A stretch of 64,000 nucleotides of DNA from Acidobacteriota bacterium. Its GTDB lineage: Bacteria; Acidobacteriota; Vicinamibacteria; Vicinamibacterales; CAVVIG01. The stretch's first letter is position 1; the number at the start of each line of letters is the position of its first letter. A program made the position numbers and the translations under genes. The stretch is from assembly GCA_020850715.1 (NCBI GenBank), contig JADZED010000001.1:1-64000 (forward strand), in the 5' to 3' direction. The notes under the pieces are model-generated. The model did not search any database. It saw only the letters and a list, made by a program, of their open reading frames with translations, and was not told the origin of the DNA. Below, piece after piece: positions 19,349 through 28,324 of this stretch.

Positions 19349-21100
19349 TTGACCAGACACACGCGCAACCTCGCCGCCTTCTTCCTCGCCGTCCTCGCGC
19401 TCGGCGCCGCGTGGGCCGGCGTCCGCCGCGCCAGCAACGCCGCGGCAACGCGAGTCGGCGCACCCTCCGACCCGGGTGTCCGGCCGACTGGCGTCCCGCG
19501 CGGCGGCGAACTGGTGGTCTCGATCCGCACCGAGCCGGTTACCTTCAACCGTTTCGTCAAGGGCGACTCGAGCACCGACCTGGTGTCGAACCTCCTCAAC
19601 GCCAAGCTCGTGCGCATCAACCGCGCGACCCAGGAAGTGGAGCCGTGGCTCGCCGAGCGCTGGACGCGCTCCGACGATGGCCTGCGCTATACGCTGAAGC
19701 TGCGCGAGGGGGTCGTTTTCTCGGATGGCCATCCGTTCACCGCAGACGATGTGCTGTTCTCGTTTGCGGCGGCGGCCGACGAGGCGGGCGGCAGCGTGCT
19801 GGCGGGAGCGCTGCACGCCGGCGGCGGGACGCCGGAGTTCACCGCGCCCGATCCGCTCACTGTCGTGATGACGCTGTCCGAGCCGTTCGCCCCCGGCGTC
19901 CGCATCCTCGACAACGTGCCGATCCTGCCCAGGCACAGGCTGCAGCCGGCGCTCGCTTCCGCCACGCTCGCGTCGGTCTGGGGGCTCGACACGCCGCCGG
20001 GCGACCTCGCCGGGCTCGGGCCGTTCGTGCTGGCGGAGTATCTCCCGGGGCAGCGCCTCATCTTCACACGCAACCCCTCCTACTTCGTGCGGGACGCCGA
20101 CGGCGCCGCGCTGCCGTATCTCGATCGCCTGGTCGTCCGCGTCATTCCCGATCAGGACGCGGAACTGCTGGCGCTCGAGGCGGGCGACATCGACATGACG
20201 ACGAGCGAGGTGCGACCTGAGGACTATGCCCCCCTGAAGCGCGCGGCCGACGCAGGAAAGATCACGCTGCTCGATCTCGGCGTCGGGTACGACGCCGACG
20301 CCATGTGGTTCAATCTGCGCCCCGGCGCCTTCGACGGCGATCCCCGTGCCTCGTGGATTCAGCGCGATGAGTTGCGGCAGGCGATCACGATGGCGATCGA
20401 CCGCAAGGTCTTCGCCGACACCGTCTACCTCGGCGCGGGCGTCCCGGTGTACGGGCCGATCACGCCGGCGAACAGGCTGTGGTATGCGGCCGAGGCGCCG
20501 CAGCCGCGGTACGATCCGGCCGCGGCAAAGGCGCTCATCGAGTCGATCGCGGGCGGCCAGCCGGTGCGCTTCAGCCTCCTCGTGCCGAAAGGGCGCACCG
20601 CGATCGAGCGGGCCGGTGCCGTCATCCGCGACGAACTGAAGAAGATCGGCGTCACCGTCGACGTGGTGGCGCTCGACGGCGCCGCCTTGGTGCAGCGGGT
20701 GGCCGGCCCCTCTCCCAGGTTCGACGCCGCCTATTTCAGTCTGTACGCGAGCGACACCGACCCGGCGATCAATCCCGATTTCTGGCTGAGCTCGGGAACG
20801 GCGCACGTCTGGAACATGATGCAGACCACGCCAGCCACTTCCTGGGAACGGCAGATCGACGAATTGTTCGCGAAACAGGCAGCCTCTTCCGACGAAGGCG
20901 AGCGGCACCGGCTGTTCGCCGACATCCAGAAGATTTTCGCCGCGCACCAGCCGGTGCTGTACTTCGTCGCCCCCCGTGTCTTCGTTGCCTCTTCGAGCCG
21001 CGTCGCTCACGTCGAACCCGGGCTCACGCGCCCGCAGCTTCTGTGGGCGCCGGACCGCGTGGCCGTGTCCCCCGCGCGCGCTGCGCGACCGGAGCGGTAG
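19349..21100 (+). CDS. Peptide/nickel ABC transporter substrate-binding protein (SBP family 5)
   Basis: A periplasmic binding protein of about 583 residues. After a membrane-spanning or signal segment (RHTRNLAAFFLAVLALGAAWAG), the SBP_bac_5 fold runs from about residue 45 to the end, with characteristic strings such as EVEPWLAERW, GVVFSDGHPFTADDVLF and RDELRQAITMAIDRKVFADTV. The start is uncertain. The frame is open from 18971 and an ATG exists at 19121, but the 76 residues this would add look non-coding, so I chose TTG 19349, just before the signal segment. Two permease genes follow, with no ATPase gene. The ligand is probably an oligopeptide, but family 5 proteins also bind nickel, sugars or heme. 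Confidence 0.85.
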   Translation: MTRHTRNLAAFFLAVLALGAAWAGVRRASNAAATRVGAPSDPGVRPTGVPRGGELVVSIRTEPVTFNRFVKGDSSTDLVSNLLNAKLVRINRATQEVEPWLAERWTRSDDGLRYTLKLREGVVFSDGHPFTADDVLFSFAAAADEAGGSVLAGALHAGGGTPEFTAPDPLTVVMTLSEPFAPGVRILDNVPILPRHRLQPALASATLASVWGLDTPPGDLAGLGPFVLAEYLPGQRLIFTRNPSYFVRDADGAALPYLDRLVVRVIPDQDAELLALEAGDIDMTTSEVRPEDYAPLKRAADAGKITLLDLGVGYDADAMWFNLRPGAFDGDPRASWIQRDELRQAITMAIDRKVFADTVYLGAGVPVYGPITPANRLWYAAEAPQPRYDPAAAKALIESIAGGQPVRFSLLVPKGRTAIERAGAVIRDELKKIGVTVDVVALDGAALVQRVAGPSPRFDAAYFSLYASDTDPAINPDFWLSSGTAHVWNMMQTTPATSWERQIDELFAKQAASSDEGERHRLFADIQKIFAAHQPVLYFVAPRVFVASSSRVAHVEPGLTRPQLLWAPDRVAVSPARAARPER

Positions 21101-21109
21101 CGCCGCGCC

Positions 21110-22060
21110 ATGCTGGCCTTTCTGGCGCGGCGCCTCTGCTTCGCCGCCTTCCTGGTCTTCGCCGTCTCCTCGGGGGCGCTCGTCCTGGCGCGACTCGCGC
21201 CCGGCGACTTCGCGACTGCCGATCTGGGCGTGCGCGCGCAGAGTGCAGAGGCCGGGCGGCTCCGCAGCCGATATGGTCTCGACCGGCCGCTGGGCGCGCA
21301 GTACGCCGAGTGGCTGTCGCGCGCCGCCCGCTTCGATTTCGGCGAGTCGATGCTGTACGGCCGGCCGGTGCGCGATCTGATTCCCGAACGCGCCGCCAAC
21401 ACGGCGGTGCTCGCCCTTGCGGCCCTTGCGGTCGCCACGCTCATCGGCCTTCCGCTCGGCGTGATCACCGGCAGCGGACGCGGCGGCCTCCCTGCCGCGA
21501 TCATCCGCGCCGGCTCGGTCGCGTTGCTCTCGGCGCCGCCGCTGCTCACGTCCCTGTTCCTGGTCTTCCTCGCGGCCCGGACGCGTCTGCTCCCGGTGGG
21601 CGGCATGGGTGGCTCGACCGGCGCAGCCGGCGGGGCGCTCGCCGACTTCGTGCGCCATCTGATCGTGCCGGCGGCGGCGCTTGCGCTGCCGCTCGCGGCG
21701 ATGTTCGAGCGGCTGCAGTCGCAGGCGATGTCGGAGACGATCGCACAGCGGTTCGTCCTGGCGGCCCTGGCGCGCGGCATCCCGTGGCCGCGCGTGCTCT
21801 GGCGCGGCGCGTTCAAGGCGGCGCTGCGGCCGGTCGCCTCCGTCTACGGGATCGTCGTCGGCACCCTGCTGAGCGGGTCGTTCGCCGTCGAGATCATCAC
21901 GTCGTGGCCGGGGCTCGGCCGGCTGATGCTCGATGCGCTGCGCTACCGCGACGTGTATCTGGTGGCGGGATGCGCCGCCGCGGGCGCGGTGTTCCTCGCG
22001 ATTGGCACGCTCATGTCGGACGTGGCGCTCGCACTCGTCGATCCGAGGACGCAGGAATGA
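21110..22060 (+). CDS. ABC transporter permease, DppB type
   Basis: A 316-residue inner-membrane permease with six predicted helices. It starts MLAFLARRLCFAAFLVFAVS, and the first periplasmic loop contains LRSRYGLDRPLGAQYAEWL, typical of DppB. The coupling region near the C-terminus (VLWRGAFKAALRPVASVYGIVVGTLL) and FAVEIITSWPGLGRLMLDAL are family signatures. It follows the binding-protein gene by nine bases and overlaps the next permease by four (ATGA). Confidence 0.9.
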   Translation: MLAFLARRLCFAAFLVFAVSSGALVLARLAPGDFATADLGVRAQSAEAGRLRSRYGLDRPLGAQYAEWLSRAARFDFGESMLYGRPVRDLIPERAANTAVLALAALAVATLIGLPLGVITGSGRGGLPAAIIRAGSVALLSAPPLLTSLFLVFLAARTRLLPVGGMGGSTGAAGGALADFVRHLIVPAAALALPLAAMFERLQSQAMSETIAQRFVLAALARGIPWPRVLWRGAFKAALRPVASVYGIVVGTLLSGSFAVEIITSWPGLGRLMLDALRYRDVYLVAGCAAAGAVFLAIGTLMSDVALALVDPRTQE

Positions 22061-23034
22061 CGACGCGGCGAGTCGGCGCGGCGCTCGTGCTGCTCGCGGC
22101 GGCCGCCGCGTTCGCGGCCCCCGCGCTGGCGCCACACGCGCTCGACCAGCGCTTCGTCGCGCTGCTGAACGCGCCGCCGACCGTGCCGCGGCTCGTTGAC
22201 GATCGCGGAGCGTGGCACCTGCCCTTCATCCATCCGTGGCGCCTCGTCAATCAGCTCGAGCAGACCTACGAGCAGGATCGATCGACGCGCGTGAGGCTCG
22301 TCTGGTTCGCGAACCGGCGGCTGGTCTCGTCGAGCGACGAGGCGCGCGCGCCGCTGCTGCTGCTGGGGAGCGACAGCCTCGGGCGCGACGTCTTCAGCCG
22401 GCTGGTGTATGGCGCCCGCACGTCGCTGGGGCTGGCCGCGGTCGCCTCGCTGGGCGCGATCCTGCTCGGCGGCACGCTCGGCGCCACCGCCGGCTACGCC
22501 GGCGGCATCGTCGACGACCTGCTGATGCGCGCGTCGGACTTCGTGCTGGTGCTGCCGGCGATGTACGTGGCGCTCGGGCTGCGGTCGGCGCTGCCGCTCG
22601 TCCTCGATGCCTGGACGGTCTTCGCCTTCCTGGCCGCGATCTTCGCCGTCATCGGCACCCCGTACGTGGCGCGCGGCGTCCGCGCCATCGTTCGCACCGA
22701 GGCGCGCCTCGACTACGCGTCGGCCGCCGCAGCGCTCGGCGCCGGCCATGCGCGCGTGCTCGTGCGTCACCTGCTGCCGGCCGCACGCGGCTTTCTCGTG
22801 GTCGAGGCGACAACGCTCGTGCCGGCATTCATCGTGGCGGAGGCGACGCTCTCGTACGTCGGGCTCGGGTTTCCAGACGGCGTGTCGAGCTGGGGCACGA
22901 TGCTGCACGAGGCGTCGAGCATCCGCGCGTTCACCGATTTTCCGTGGCTGCTCAGCCCGGCGGCGGCGATGTTCGTGGTGGTGCTCGGGTTGAATCTGGC
23001 GTTCCAGCACCGGCCGCCGCTGTCGCAGGCCTGA
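22057..23034 (+). CDS. ABC transporter permease, DppC type, with extended first periplasmic loop
   Basis: A 325-residue partner permease. The family signature LGSDSLGRDVFSRLVYGARTSL is present, then the usual helices and YVGLGFPDGVSSWGTML near the end. Between the first helix and that signature is an unusually long loop of about 75 residues (LVNQLEQTYEQDRSTRVRL and following), which would face the periplasm. It begins in an ATGA overlap with the DppB-type gene. No DppD or DppF ATPase genes follow, so the ATPases must be encoded elsewhere. Confidence 0.9.
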   Translation: MTTRRVGAALVLLAAAAAFAAPALAPHALDQRFVALLNAPPTVPRLVDDRGAWHLPFIHPWRLVNQLEQTYEQDRSTRVRLVWFANRRLVSSSDEARAPLLLLGSDSLGRDVFSRLVYGARTSLGLAAVASLGAILLGGTLGATAGYAGGIVDDLLMRASDFVLVLPAMYVALGLRSALPLVLDAWTVFAFLAAIFAVIGTPYVARGVRAIVRTEARLDYASAAAALGAGHARVLVRHLLPAARGFLVVEATTLVPAFIVAEATLSYVGLGFPDGVSSWGTMLHEASSIRAFTDFPWLLSPAAAMFVVVLGLNLAFQHRPPLSQA

Positions 23035-23042
23035 AGGCCTGC
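23025..23042 (+). terminator. Hairpin at the end of the permease operon
   Basis: GCAGGCCTGAAGGCCTGC is a perfect inverted repeat with eight-base arms that overlaps the DppC-type stop codon. No T-run follows, so it may stabilise the 3' end rather than end transcription. Confidence 0.35.
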
Positions 23043-23199
23043 ACGTCGACGCGGTCGTGTGCGCCGGCCCGGCAGGGCGCGGCGACGGCCGTCGCGCGAG
23101 CGCAGGCACTCGGCCGCGATGCCGGTGCCATCCCCATCGACCGGGCGTCCGGACAGGCCGCACCGAACTCCAGCCCGGCCCCCTGCTAAGATCCATCAG

Positions 23200-24090
23200 A
23201 TGAACTGCGCGGGCATCTTCGCCCCCGTCCCGACGCCCTTCGATCGCGACGAGCGCGTCGATCTCGCCCGGCTGAAGAGCGCCTTCGCGTGGTGGCTGGC
23301 GCGGCCGATCACCGGGTTCGTCGTGCTCGGTTCGAACGGCGAGGCCGCATTCCTCGACGAGGGCGAATCGGACGAGGTGATTGCCGCCGCGCGAGACCTT
23401 GTGCCTCGATCGCGGCCGTTCATCGCGGGCACCGGTCGCGAATCGACGCGCGCGGCGGTGACCGCCGCGAAGCGGGCGGCCGCGCTTGGCGCCGACGCGG
23501 TGCTCGTGCGCACGCCCGGCTTCTTCAAGTCGCAGATGACCGGCGACGCGTTCGTCCGCCACTACTCGGCGGTGGCCGATGGCTCACCGGTGCCGGTGCT
23601 GCTGTACAACTTCACGGCCGTGACCGGCGTCAACCTGCCGCCCCCGGCGGTCGCGCGGCTCGCGGCCCACCCGAACATCATCGGCATGAAGGAGTCGAGC
23701 GGCGATCTGGCGCAGATCGCCGAGGTGCTGTCGACGACGCCGCGCGGCTTCCAGCTGCTCGCCGGATCGTCGTCCACGTTCCACGCGGCGCTGTGCGCCG
23801 GCGTGGCGGGCGGCGTCCTGGCGCTTTCGTGCGTCGTGCCGGAACCGTGCCGGCGCCTGTTCGATCTGGCGGCCGCCGGCCGGCACGACGAGGCGCGCGC
23901 GCTCCAGCGGCGGATCCTTCCGCTCGCGCGGCTGCTCGGCGCGGCGTACGGCGTCGCCGGACTGAAAGCCGCGCTCGGAATGGCCGGCTGCGACGTCGGC
24001 GTGCCGCGCGGGCCGCTCGCACCGGCCCCCGGCGAGGCGCTCGGCGCGATTCGCGGCGCGCTCGACCTGCTTCAGGAGACGCAGGCGTGA
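23200..24090 (+). CDS. DapA-family aldolase, 4-hydroxy-2-oxoglutarate aldolase (HOGA1)-like
   Basis: A 296-residue TIM-barrel class I aldolase. The Schiff-base Lys is in HPNIIGMKESSGD, and the pyruvate-binding loop reads LGSNGEAAFLDEGE in place of the GTTGE of dihydrodipicolinate synthase. GSNGE, the LLYN stretch and the C-terminal string YGVAGLKAALGMAG resemble mammalian HOGA1 more than DapA. HOGA1 splits 4-hydroxy-2-oxoglutarate, the last step of hydroxyproline breakdown, into pyruvate and glyoxylate. The start follows a -10-like TAAGAT by only seven bases, so the mRNA may be leaderless. It overlaps mtgA by four bases (GTGA). The exact substrate is unproven. Confidence 0.82.
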   Translation: MNCAGIFAPVPTPFDRDERVDLARLKSAFAWWLARPITGFVVLGSNGEAAFLDEGESDEVIAAARDLVPRSRPFIAGTGRESTRAAVTAAKRAAALGADAVLVRTPGFFKSQMTGDAFVRHYSAVADGSPVPVLLYNFTAVTGVNLPPPAVARLAAHPNIIGMKESSGDLAQIAEVLSTTPRGFQLLAGSSSTFHAALCAGVAGGVLALSCVVPEPCRRLFDLAAAGRHDEARALQRRILPLARLLGAAYGVAGLKAALGMAGCDVGVPRGPLAPAPGEALGAIRGALDLLQETQA

Positions 24091-24803
24091 GGCGGCTGGG
24101 CCGCGGGCTGGCCGCGGCAGCAGCCGTGATGTTCTCGCTGCTCGCCTATGCCTACCTGACGCTGCCCGATCCGCGGCCGCTCGCCAAGAGGAATCCGGCG
24201 TCGACCGCGTTCATCGAGCTCCGCGCGCGGGAAGCGGCCGCGCACGGCCGCAGGTCGCGCCGCGTCCAGCAGTGGGTGCGCTACGGCCAGATCTCCCCGA
24301 ATCTGAAGCGTGCCGTGCTGGTGGCGGAGGATGCGGCGTTCTGGGATCACGAAGGGATCGATCTCGAACAGCTGCAGGAATCGCTCGAGCTGAACTGGGC
24401 GCGCGGCGAGCTCCTCCGCGGCGGCAGCACGATCACGCAGCAGCTCGCCAAGAACCTGTATCTCACGCCGTCGAAGAACCCGGTCCGCAAGCTGCGCGAG
24501 CTGATCATCGCGCGCCGTCTGGAAGTCGAGCTGGAGAAGGCGCGCATCCTCGAGCTGTACCTGAACGTCATCGAATGGGGCGACGGCATCTACGGGATCG
24601 AAGCGGCGGCGCGCACCTACTTCGATAGATCGGCGGCATCGCTCGGTCCGGTCGAGTCGGCGCTGCTTGCGGCGGCCATCGTGAACCCGCGCGTGCTCAC
24701 GCCGGCGCATCCGACCGCGCGGCTGCGGCGGCGGCAGCAGATGATCCTGCGGCGCATGGGTGCGGTGTCGCCGCCCGCCGAAGCGCCCGCCGCCGGGCCC
24801 TGA
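24087..24803 (+). CDS. mtgA: Monofunctional biosynthetic peptidoglycan transglycosylase
   Basis: A 238-residue GT51 enzyme that polymerises lipid II into glycan strands at the inner membrane. An N-terminal helix (AAAAAVMFSLLAYAYL) anchors it. The catalytic Glu lies in VLVAEDAAFWDHEG. GGSTITQQLAKNLYL and RKLRELIIARRLEVELEKARILELYLNVIEWGDGIYGIEAAA are GT51 hallmarks, and no transpeptidase domain follows. The GTG start overlaps the aldolase stop. The pairing with the aldolase is probably operon convenience rather than shared function. Confidence 0.93.
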   Translation: MRRLGRGLAAAAAVMFSLLAYAYLTLPDPRPLAKRNPASTAFIELRAREAAAHGRRSRRVQQWVRYGQISPNLKRAVLVAEDAAFWDHEGIDLEQLQESLELNWARGELLRGGSTITQQLAKNLYLTPSKNPVRKLRELIIARRLEVELEKARILELYLNVIEWGDGIYGIEAAARTYFDRSAASLGPVESALLAAAIVNPRVLTPAHPTARLRRRQQMILRRMGAVSPPAEAPAAGP

Positions 24804-24854
24804 ATCCACGCGCCGTCGACCATGATTTGCGGCTGCACGCCGCTCTCGCTCAGC

Positions 24855-24883
24855 TTGCAATCGCCAGGACCGTTCGCTATAGT
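24855..24883 (+). promoter_or_regulatory. Sigma-70-like promoter before the HExxH protein gene
   Basis: TTGCAA at 24855-24860 and TATAGT at 24878-24883 are separated by 17 bases. A start near 24890 would leave a leader of about 70 bases before ATG 24962. Confidence 0.55.
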
Positions 24884-24961
24884 CTCGGCACCTTCGGCCT
24901 CTTTGCGATCAACACAGACCGATGTCGTGCGCACCTACGTGACAGAAAGTGTGTCTGCCGC

Positions 24962-25786
24962 ATGCTGAACTACACGGAGCGGCTGACGTGGCTGATGGAA
25001 GACATCGTCGCGCGCGTCCCGGCGCTGTCGTTCATCGATGTCGCCGATATCCTGATCTTCGCCCGCGCCGGCCGCTCCGACGCCGAAGGCGCGTTTGCCA
25101 CCTGCCATTGCCTCACGCTGCCGCCCAGCGAACCCGGCTATTACTTCTGGCGCGACCGCGCCAACGGGCGCGTGACGCGGCGCTCCGAGTGGTTCGTCAC
25201 CAAGTCGCCCGTCGTTTCGATCGGCAGCCGCCCGATCAAGTACATGTTCTCGTTCGCGCTGCCGCGGTTCTGCGATCAGTCGCTCGATCGATCGCGCAAG
25301 GAGAAGTTCTACCAGGGCGAGGACCCCTGGATCTCGAAGCTCGACACGGTCGTGCACGAGCTCTATCACGTCGATCCCGAACTGAAGGGCATCCGGCGCA
25401 TCGAACGCGGGGACGGCACCTACTCCGCGCACTGCCACGGCCAGCGCTTCTTCGAGGAAGTCGCCGCGATGGTGCACACCTACCTGAACTCGCAGCCCGA
25501 TCCGGCGCTCTACGACATCCTTCGCGACGACTTCGCCGCCCTCGAAGCGAAGCACGGCGGGATCGTCGGCACCGCCTTCCGCACCTTCCCGTCCTATCCT
25601 CAGCGCTACATCGAGCGCCTGCCCGAGCAACCGGCATGCGAGGCCGACGTCGCCGGCGTCCTCGTCGAGCCGCTCCGTACCGGCCAGCAGCCGACGTCGT
25701 ACACGCAGGACGACCTGCACGTCCGTCAGTTCCTGAAGTCGACCTCGCGGCGGCTCGTGCGGAAAGGGCAGTTCAAGGCGGCATAG
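24962..25786 (+). CDS. Putative zinc metallopeptidase-like protein with HELYH motif
   Basis: A 274-residue soluble protein of no family I can name. The motif VVHELYHVDPELKGIRR contains HExxH followed by a downstream acidic residue, as in many zinc metallopeptidases. A second His-rich stretch (YSAHCHGQRFFEEVAAMVHTYL) could supply the third ligand. There is no signal peptide, so it probably acts in the cytoplasm. The frame is open from 24827; ATG 24962 is preferred because it starts at MLNYTERLTW and leaves room for a good promoter upstream. Genes on both sides face other directions, so it is likely a single-gene unit. Confidence 0.65.
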   Translation: MLNYTERLTWLMEDIVARVPALSFIDVADILIFARAGRSDAEGAFATCHCLTLPPSEPGYYFWRDRANGRVTRRSEWFVTKSPVVSIGSRPIKYMFSFALPRFCDQSLDRSRKEKFYQGEDPWISKLDTVVHELYHVDPELKGIRRIERGDGTYSAHCHGQRFFEEVAAMVHTYLNSQPDPALYDILRDDFAALEAKHGGIVGTAFRTFPSYPQRYIERLPEQPACEADVAGVLVEPLRTGQQPTSYTQDDLHVRQFLKSTSRRLVRKGQFKAA

Positions 25787-25818
25787 CGGGCGGCTGGCCG
25801 GCGGTAGGCGCGGGCGCG

Positions 25819-26445
25819 CTATTGCGACGCGTCGGCCGGCGCCGCGCCGGCGCCGATGACGCGGCGGGCGGCCAGAAAGCGCTTCGACCAGTACGACGAA
25901 CCCAAGCGCTCGATCCGCACGACACCGTTCGAGCTCGGTGCGTGGATGAACTGGCCGCCGCCGAGCGCGATCGCCACGTGCGTGGGTCCGGGTGCGATCG
26001 TCGTGAAGAAGATCAGATCGCCGATCTGCAGCTCGTCCGGTCGCACCTTCTTCCCGGTTTCATATTGGTCCCGCACCTCGCGCGGCAGGCTGACGCCATG
26101 CTGCGCGAACACGTAGGCGGTGAAGCCGCTGCAATCGAAGCCGGTGCCCGGATCCATCCCGCCGTTCCGGTATGGCGTGCCCCGGAGCGCGAGCGCCGTG
26201 CTGGTCACGGCGTACCCGTCGGTGCGGTCCGGACGGACACGGCCGGGAGCAACGGCGGAATCGGCGCGAGATTCGCGGCCGGAAGGGCCGGCATCCGCTC
26301 GACGCGCTGCGGTGTCGTTTCCGGCGCGGGGTGCGCCTGGCATCGGAAATGGACGCGGTACCGCATGAGCGGCGCCCGTGGAGGCGCACGCACCGCTCGA
26401 GGCGGCCAGGGCGATGAGGAAGAGCAGCGGGGCGCGGAAAGGCAT
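25819..26445 (-). CDS. Exported NlpC/P60-family cell-wall hydrolase
   Basis: A 208-residue protein. The signal sequence MPFRAPLLFLIALAASSGAC ends in a possible lipobox Cys, so it may be a lipoprotein. A low-complexity linker follows. The C-terminal NlpC/P60 domain has the catalytic Cys in GFDCSGFTAYVF, the catalytic His in GPTHVAIALGG, and the third polar residue around QFIHAPSS. Such enzymes cut peptide stems of peptidoglycan, typically the gamma-D-Glu-diamino acid bond. The start shown gives a proper signal peptide; an ATG eight codons upstream (26469) is also possible. Confidence 0.88.
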   Translation of the reverse strand: MPFRAPLLFLIALAASSGACASTGAAHAVPRPFPMPGAPRAGNDTAARRADAGPSGRESRADSAVAPGRVRPDRTDGYAVTSTALALRGTPYRNGGMDPGTGFDCSGFTAYVFAQHGVSLPREVRDQYETGKKVRPDELQIGDLIFFTTIAPGPTHVAIALGGGQFIHAPSSNGVVRIERLGSSYWSKRFLAARRVIGAGAAPADASQ

Positions 26446-26527
26446 CACACGGCTGTATCGGCACGGCACCCGTACCTCATTACGCCGCTAAGCGACAGAG
26501 TTTAAACGCTTTCAGCGCGTCAGTGCC

Positions 26528-26557
26528 TTGACACCTCGCCGGAGCGTCGGGCAGAAT
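26528..26557 (+). promoter_or_regulatory. Sigma-70-like promoter before the HNH gene
   Basis: A perfect -35 TTGACA at 26528-26533 and CAGAAT at 26552-26557 with an 18-base spacer. The start is expected about 42 bases before the HNH ATG. Confidence 0.5.
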
Positions 26558-26605
26558 TCAAGCACTGCCGCCCCCGGCCCGGGCTGAGGCACGCGATCAT
26601 TACAC

Positions 26606-27139
26606 ATGGAACAGACGCTGCTCCTGAACGCGTCGTACGAGCCGCTCAAGATCGTGCACTGGCAGAAAGCGGTCACGCTCTGGTGCCAGGGCAAGGTCGA
26701 GGTGATTCATGTGTACGACCGCGACATCCGCGGCGTTTCCATCACCTTCAAGCTGCCTTCGGTCATCCGCCTGCTGCGGTATATCAAGATCAAGCGACGC
26801 TTCGATTACGTACCGTTTTCGCGCGCCAATATCTACGCGCGCGATGGGCACCAGTGCCAGTACTGCGGGGACGAGTTCCCGACCAACGAGCTGACGTTTG
26901 ATCATGTCGTGCCGGTCGCCCAGGGCGGCCGCAAGGACTGGGAGAACATCGTCACCTGCTGTGTCGCCTGCAACCGCAGGAAAGGCGGGCGGACGCCCGT
27001 CGAGGCGCGCATGCACCTACTCCGGCCGCCGAAACGCCCGGATTCGGCGCCGGCCATCCGCATCACCGTCGGCCTCCGCAACGCGCCCGAGAGCTGGCGC
27101 GACTACATCTACTGGAACGCCGAGCTGGATGACACCTAG
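26606..27139 (+). CDS. HNH endonuclease family protein
   Basis: A 177-residue protein. The C-terminal half is an HNH module with a treble-clef zinc site: CQYCGDEFP, then TFDHVVPVAQGG (first His of HNH), NIVTCCVACNRRKGG with the Asn, and a second Cys pair. The N-terminal half (LLLNASYEPLKIVHWQKAVTLWCQGKVEVI) is typical of a widespread chromosomal HNH family rather than a phage or restriction enzyme. Its target is unknown, and no restriction or phage genes are nearby. Confidence 0.88.
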   Translation: MEQTLLLNASYEPLKIVHWQKAVTLWCQGKVEVIHVYDRDIRGVSITFKLPSVIRLLRYIKIKRRFDYVPFSRANIYARDGHQCQYCGDEFPTNELTFDHVVPVAQGGRKDWENIVTCCVACNRRKGGRTPVEARMHLLRPPKRPDSAPAIRITVGLRNAPESWRDYIYWNAELDDT

Positions 27140-27300
27140 CGTCTCGGATCCGTGATGCGCGACACAATTGGCGGGTGGCGCAACAGGCTGGCGGCGCGGC
27201 TCGTTGCTCAGATATGCGCAATCTCTTCGCTCCTCGCGCCCCGCCAGGGCGCGGCGCCCCGCGACGCATGCCGCGAATCGCTGATCCGGGTCATTAGCCA

Positions 27301-28302
27301 TTGCCTGTCCGCGTAGACACCATCCAGCCGCCCGCTGCGATCGAAGGCGGCCGCATCACCATCGAAGGGGCCGGGTTTCCGGTAGACGGCCCGCGCCTGC
27401 CGGACGTGCGCATCGGCGATCGGATGGCGCGGGTGGTCCACGCATCGCCGACGCAGCTCTCCGTGATCGTTCCGCCGGGGCTCGGCGTGAGCGGTCGCAC
27501 GCCGGTGCACCTCGAGCAGGCGCCCCTGGCGACGATGTTCGTCGACATCGCGGGGCCGGTGGCGACCGGGCTGCACCAGGTGGACAACCCGGCGGTTGAC
27601 GCTGACGACAACTTGTACGTCACCTTCAGCGGCACCCGCGGCCAGCAGGTGCCGGTCTCGATCTTCCGCGTGCGGCCAAACGGGACGCGCGAGCCGTTCT
27701 CTTCGGCCATCGTCAATCCGACGTCGATGGCGTTTGGCCCGGACGGCCTGCTCTACGTATCGAGTCGGTTCGAGGGGACGGTCTATCGCGTGATGCCGGA
27801 CGGAGCCGTCGAGCCGTTCGCGACGCATCTGGGCGTGGCGTGCGGCCTGGCCTTCGCGGTCGACGGCACGCTGTTTGTCGGCGATCGATCGGGCTCGTTG
27901 TTCAAGGTGGATCGGCAGGGTAGAGCCGACGCGTTCGCGTCGCTGCCAGGCAGCATCGCCGCGTTTCATCTTGCCGTCGGGCCAGATGGGCTGCTCTATG
28001 CGACCGGCCCGACGCTGTCGACCTACGATGTCGTGTACAAAGTGGACGCTGCGGGCGCGGTGACCACCGTGTACTCCGGCTTCGGACGGCCCCAGGGGAT
28101 TGCGTTCGATCCGCACGGCGCGCTGGTGGTCGCGGAGGCACTGGCCGGGTCGAGCGGGTTGTACCGCCTGTCGGAGGACGGCGAGCCGCGGCTCGTCGTG
28201 TCGGCGCCAGGGGTGATCGGTCTGGCGTTTGGCCGCGACGGGAGTCTGATCGTCTGCTCGGGCGACACGGCGTACAGAATGCCAGAGGCCGGCTCGATAT
28301 AG
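27301..28302 (+). CDS. IPT/TIG domain plus SMP-30/NHL-type beta-propeller protein
   Basis: A 333-residue protein. Residues 1-70 form an IPT/TIG immunoglobulin-like domain (EGGRITIEGAGFPVDG). The rest is a six-bladed propeller of the SMP-30/NHL type, with repeated blades such as NPTSMAFGPDGLLYVSSRFEGTVYRVMPDG and ACGLAFAVDGTLFVGDRSGSLFKVDRQG. No signal peptide is seen. An in-frame stop (TAG) ends only three bases before the TTG at 27301, so the start is TTG 27301 or slightly later. Proteins of this shape are often sugar-lactone hydrolases or uncharacterised binding proteins; I cannot name a substrate. Confidence 0.75.
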   Translation: MPVRVDTIQPPAAIEGGRITIEGAGFPVDGPRLPDVRIGDRMARVVHASPTQLSVIVPPGLGVSGRTPVHLEQAPLATMFVDIAGPVATGLHQVDNPAVDADDNLYVTFSGTRGQQVPVSIFRVRPNGTREPFSSAIVNPTSMAFGPDGLLYVSSRFEGTVYRVMPDGAVEPFATHLGVACGLAFAVDGTLFVGDRSGSLFKVDRQGRADAFASLPGSIAAFHLAVGPDGLLYATGPTLSTYDVVYKVDAAGAVTTVYSGFGRPQGIAFDPHGALVVAEALAGSSGLYRLSEDGEPRLVVSAPGVIGLAFGRDGSLIVCSGDTAYRMPEAGSI

Positions 28303-28324
28303 CCGCCGGTTCCGACGGGCTTCA

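Noticed and set aside
26606-27139. Restriction or phage endonuclease
   Set aside because: The HNH protein has the N-terminal half of a common chromosomal family, and no methylase or phage genes are near.
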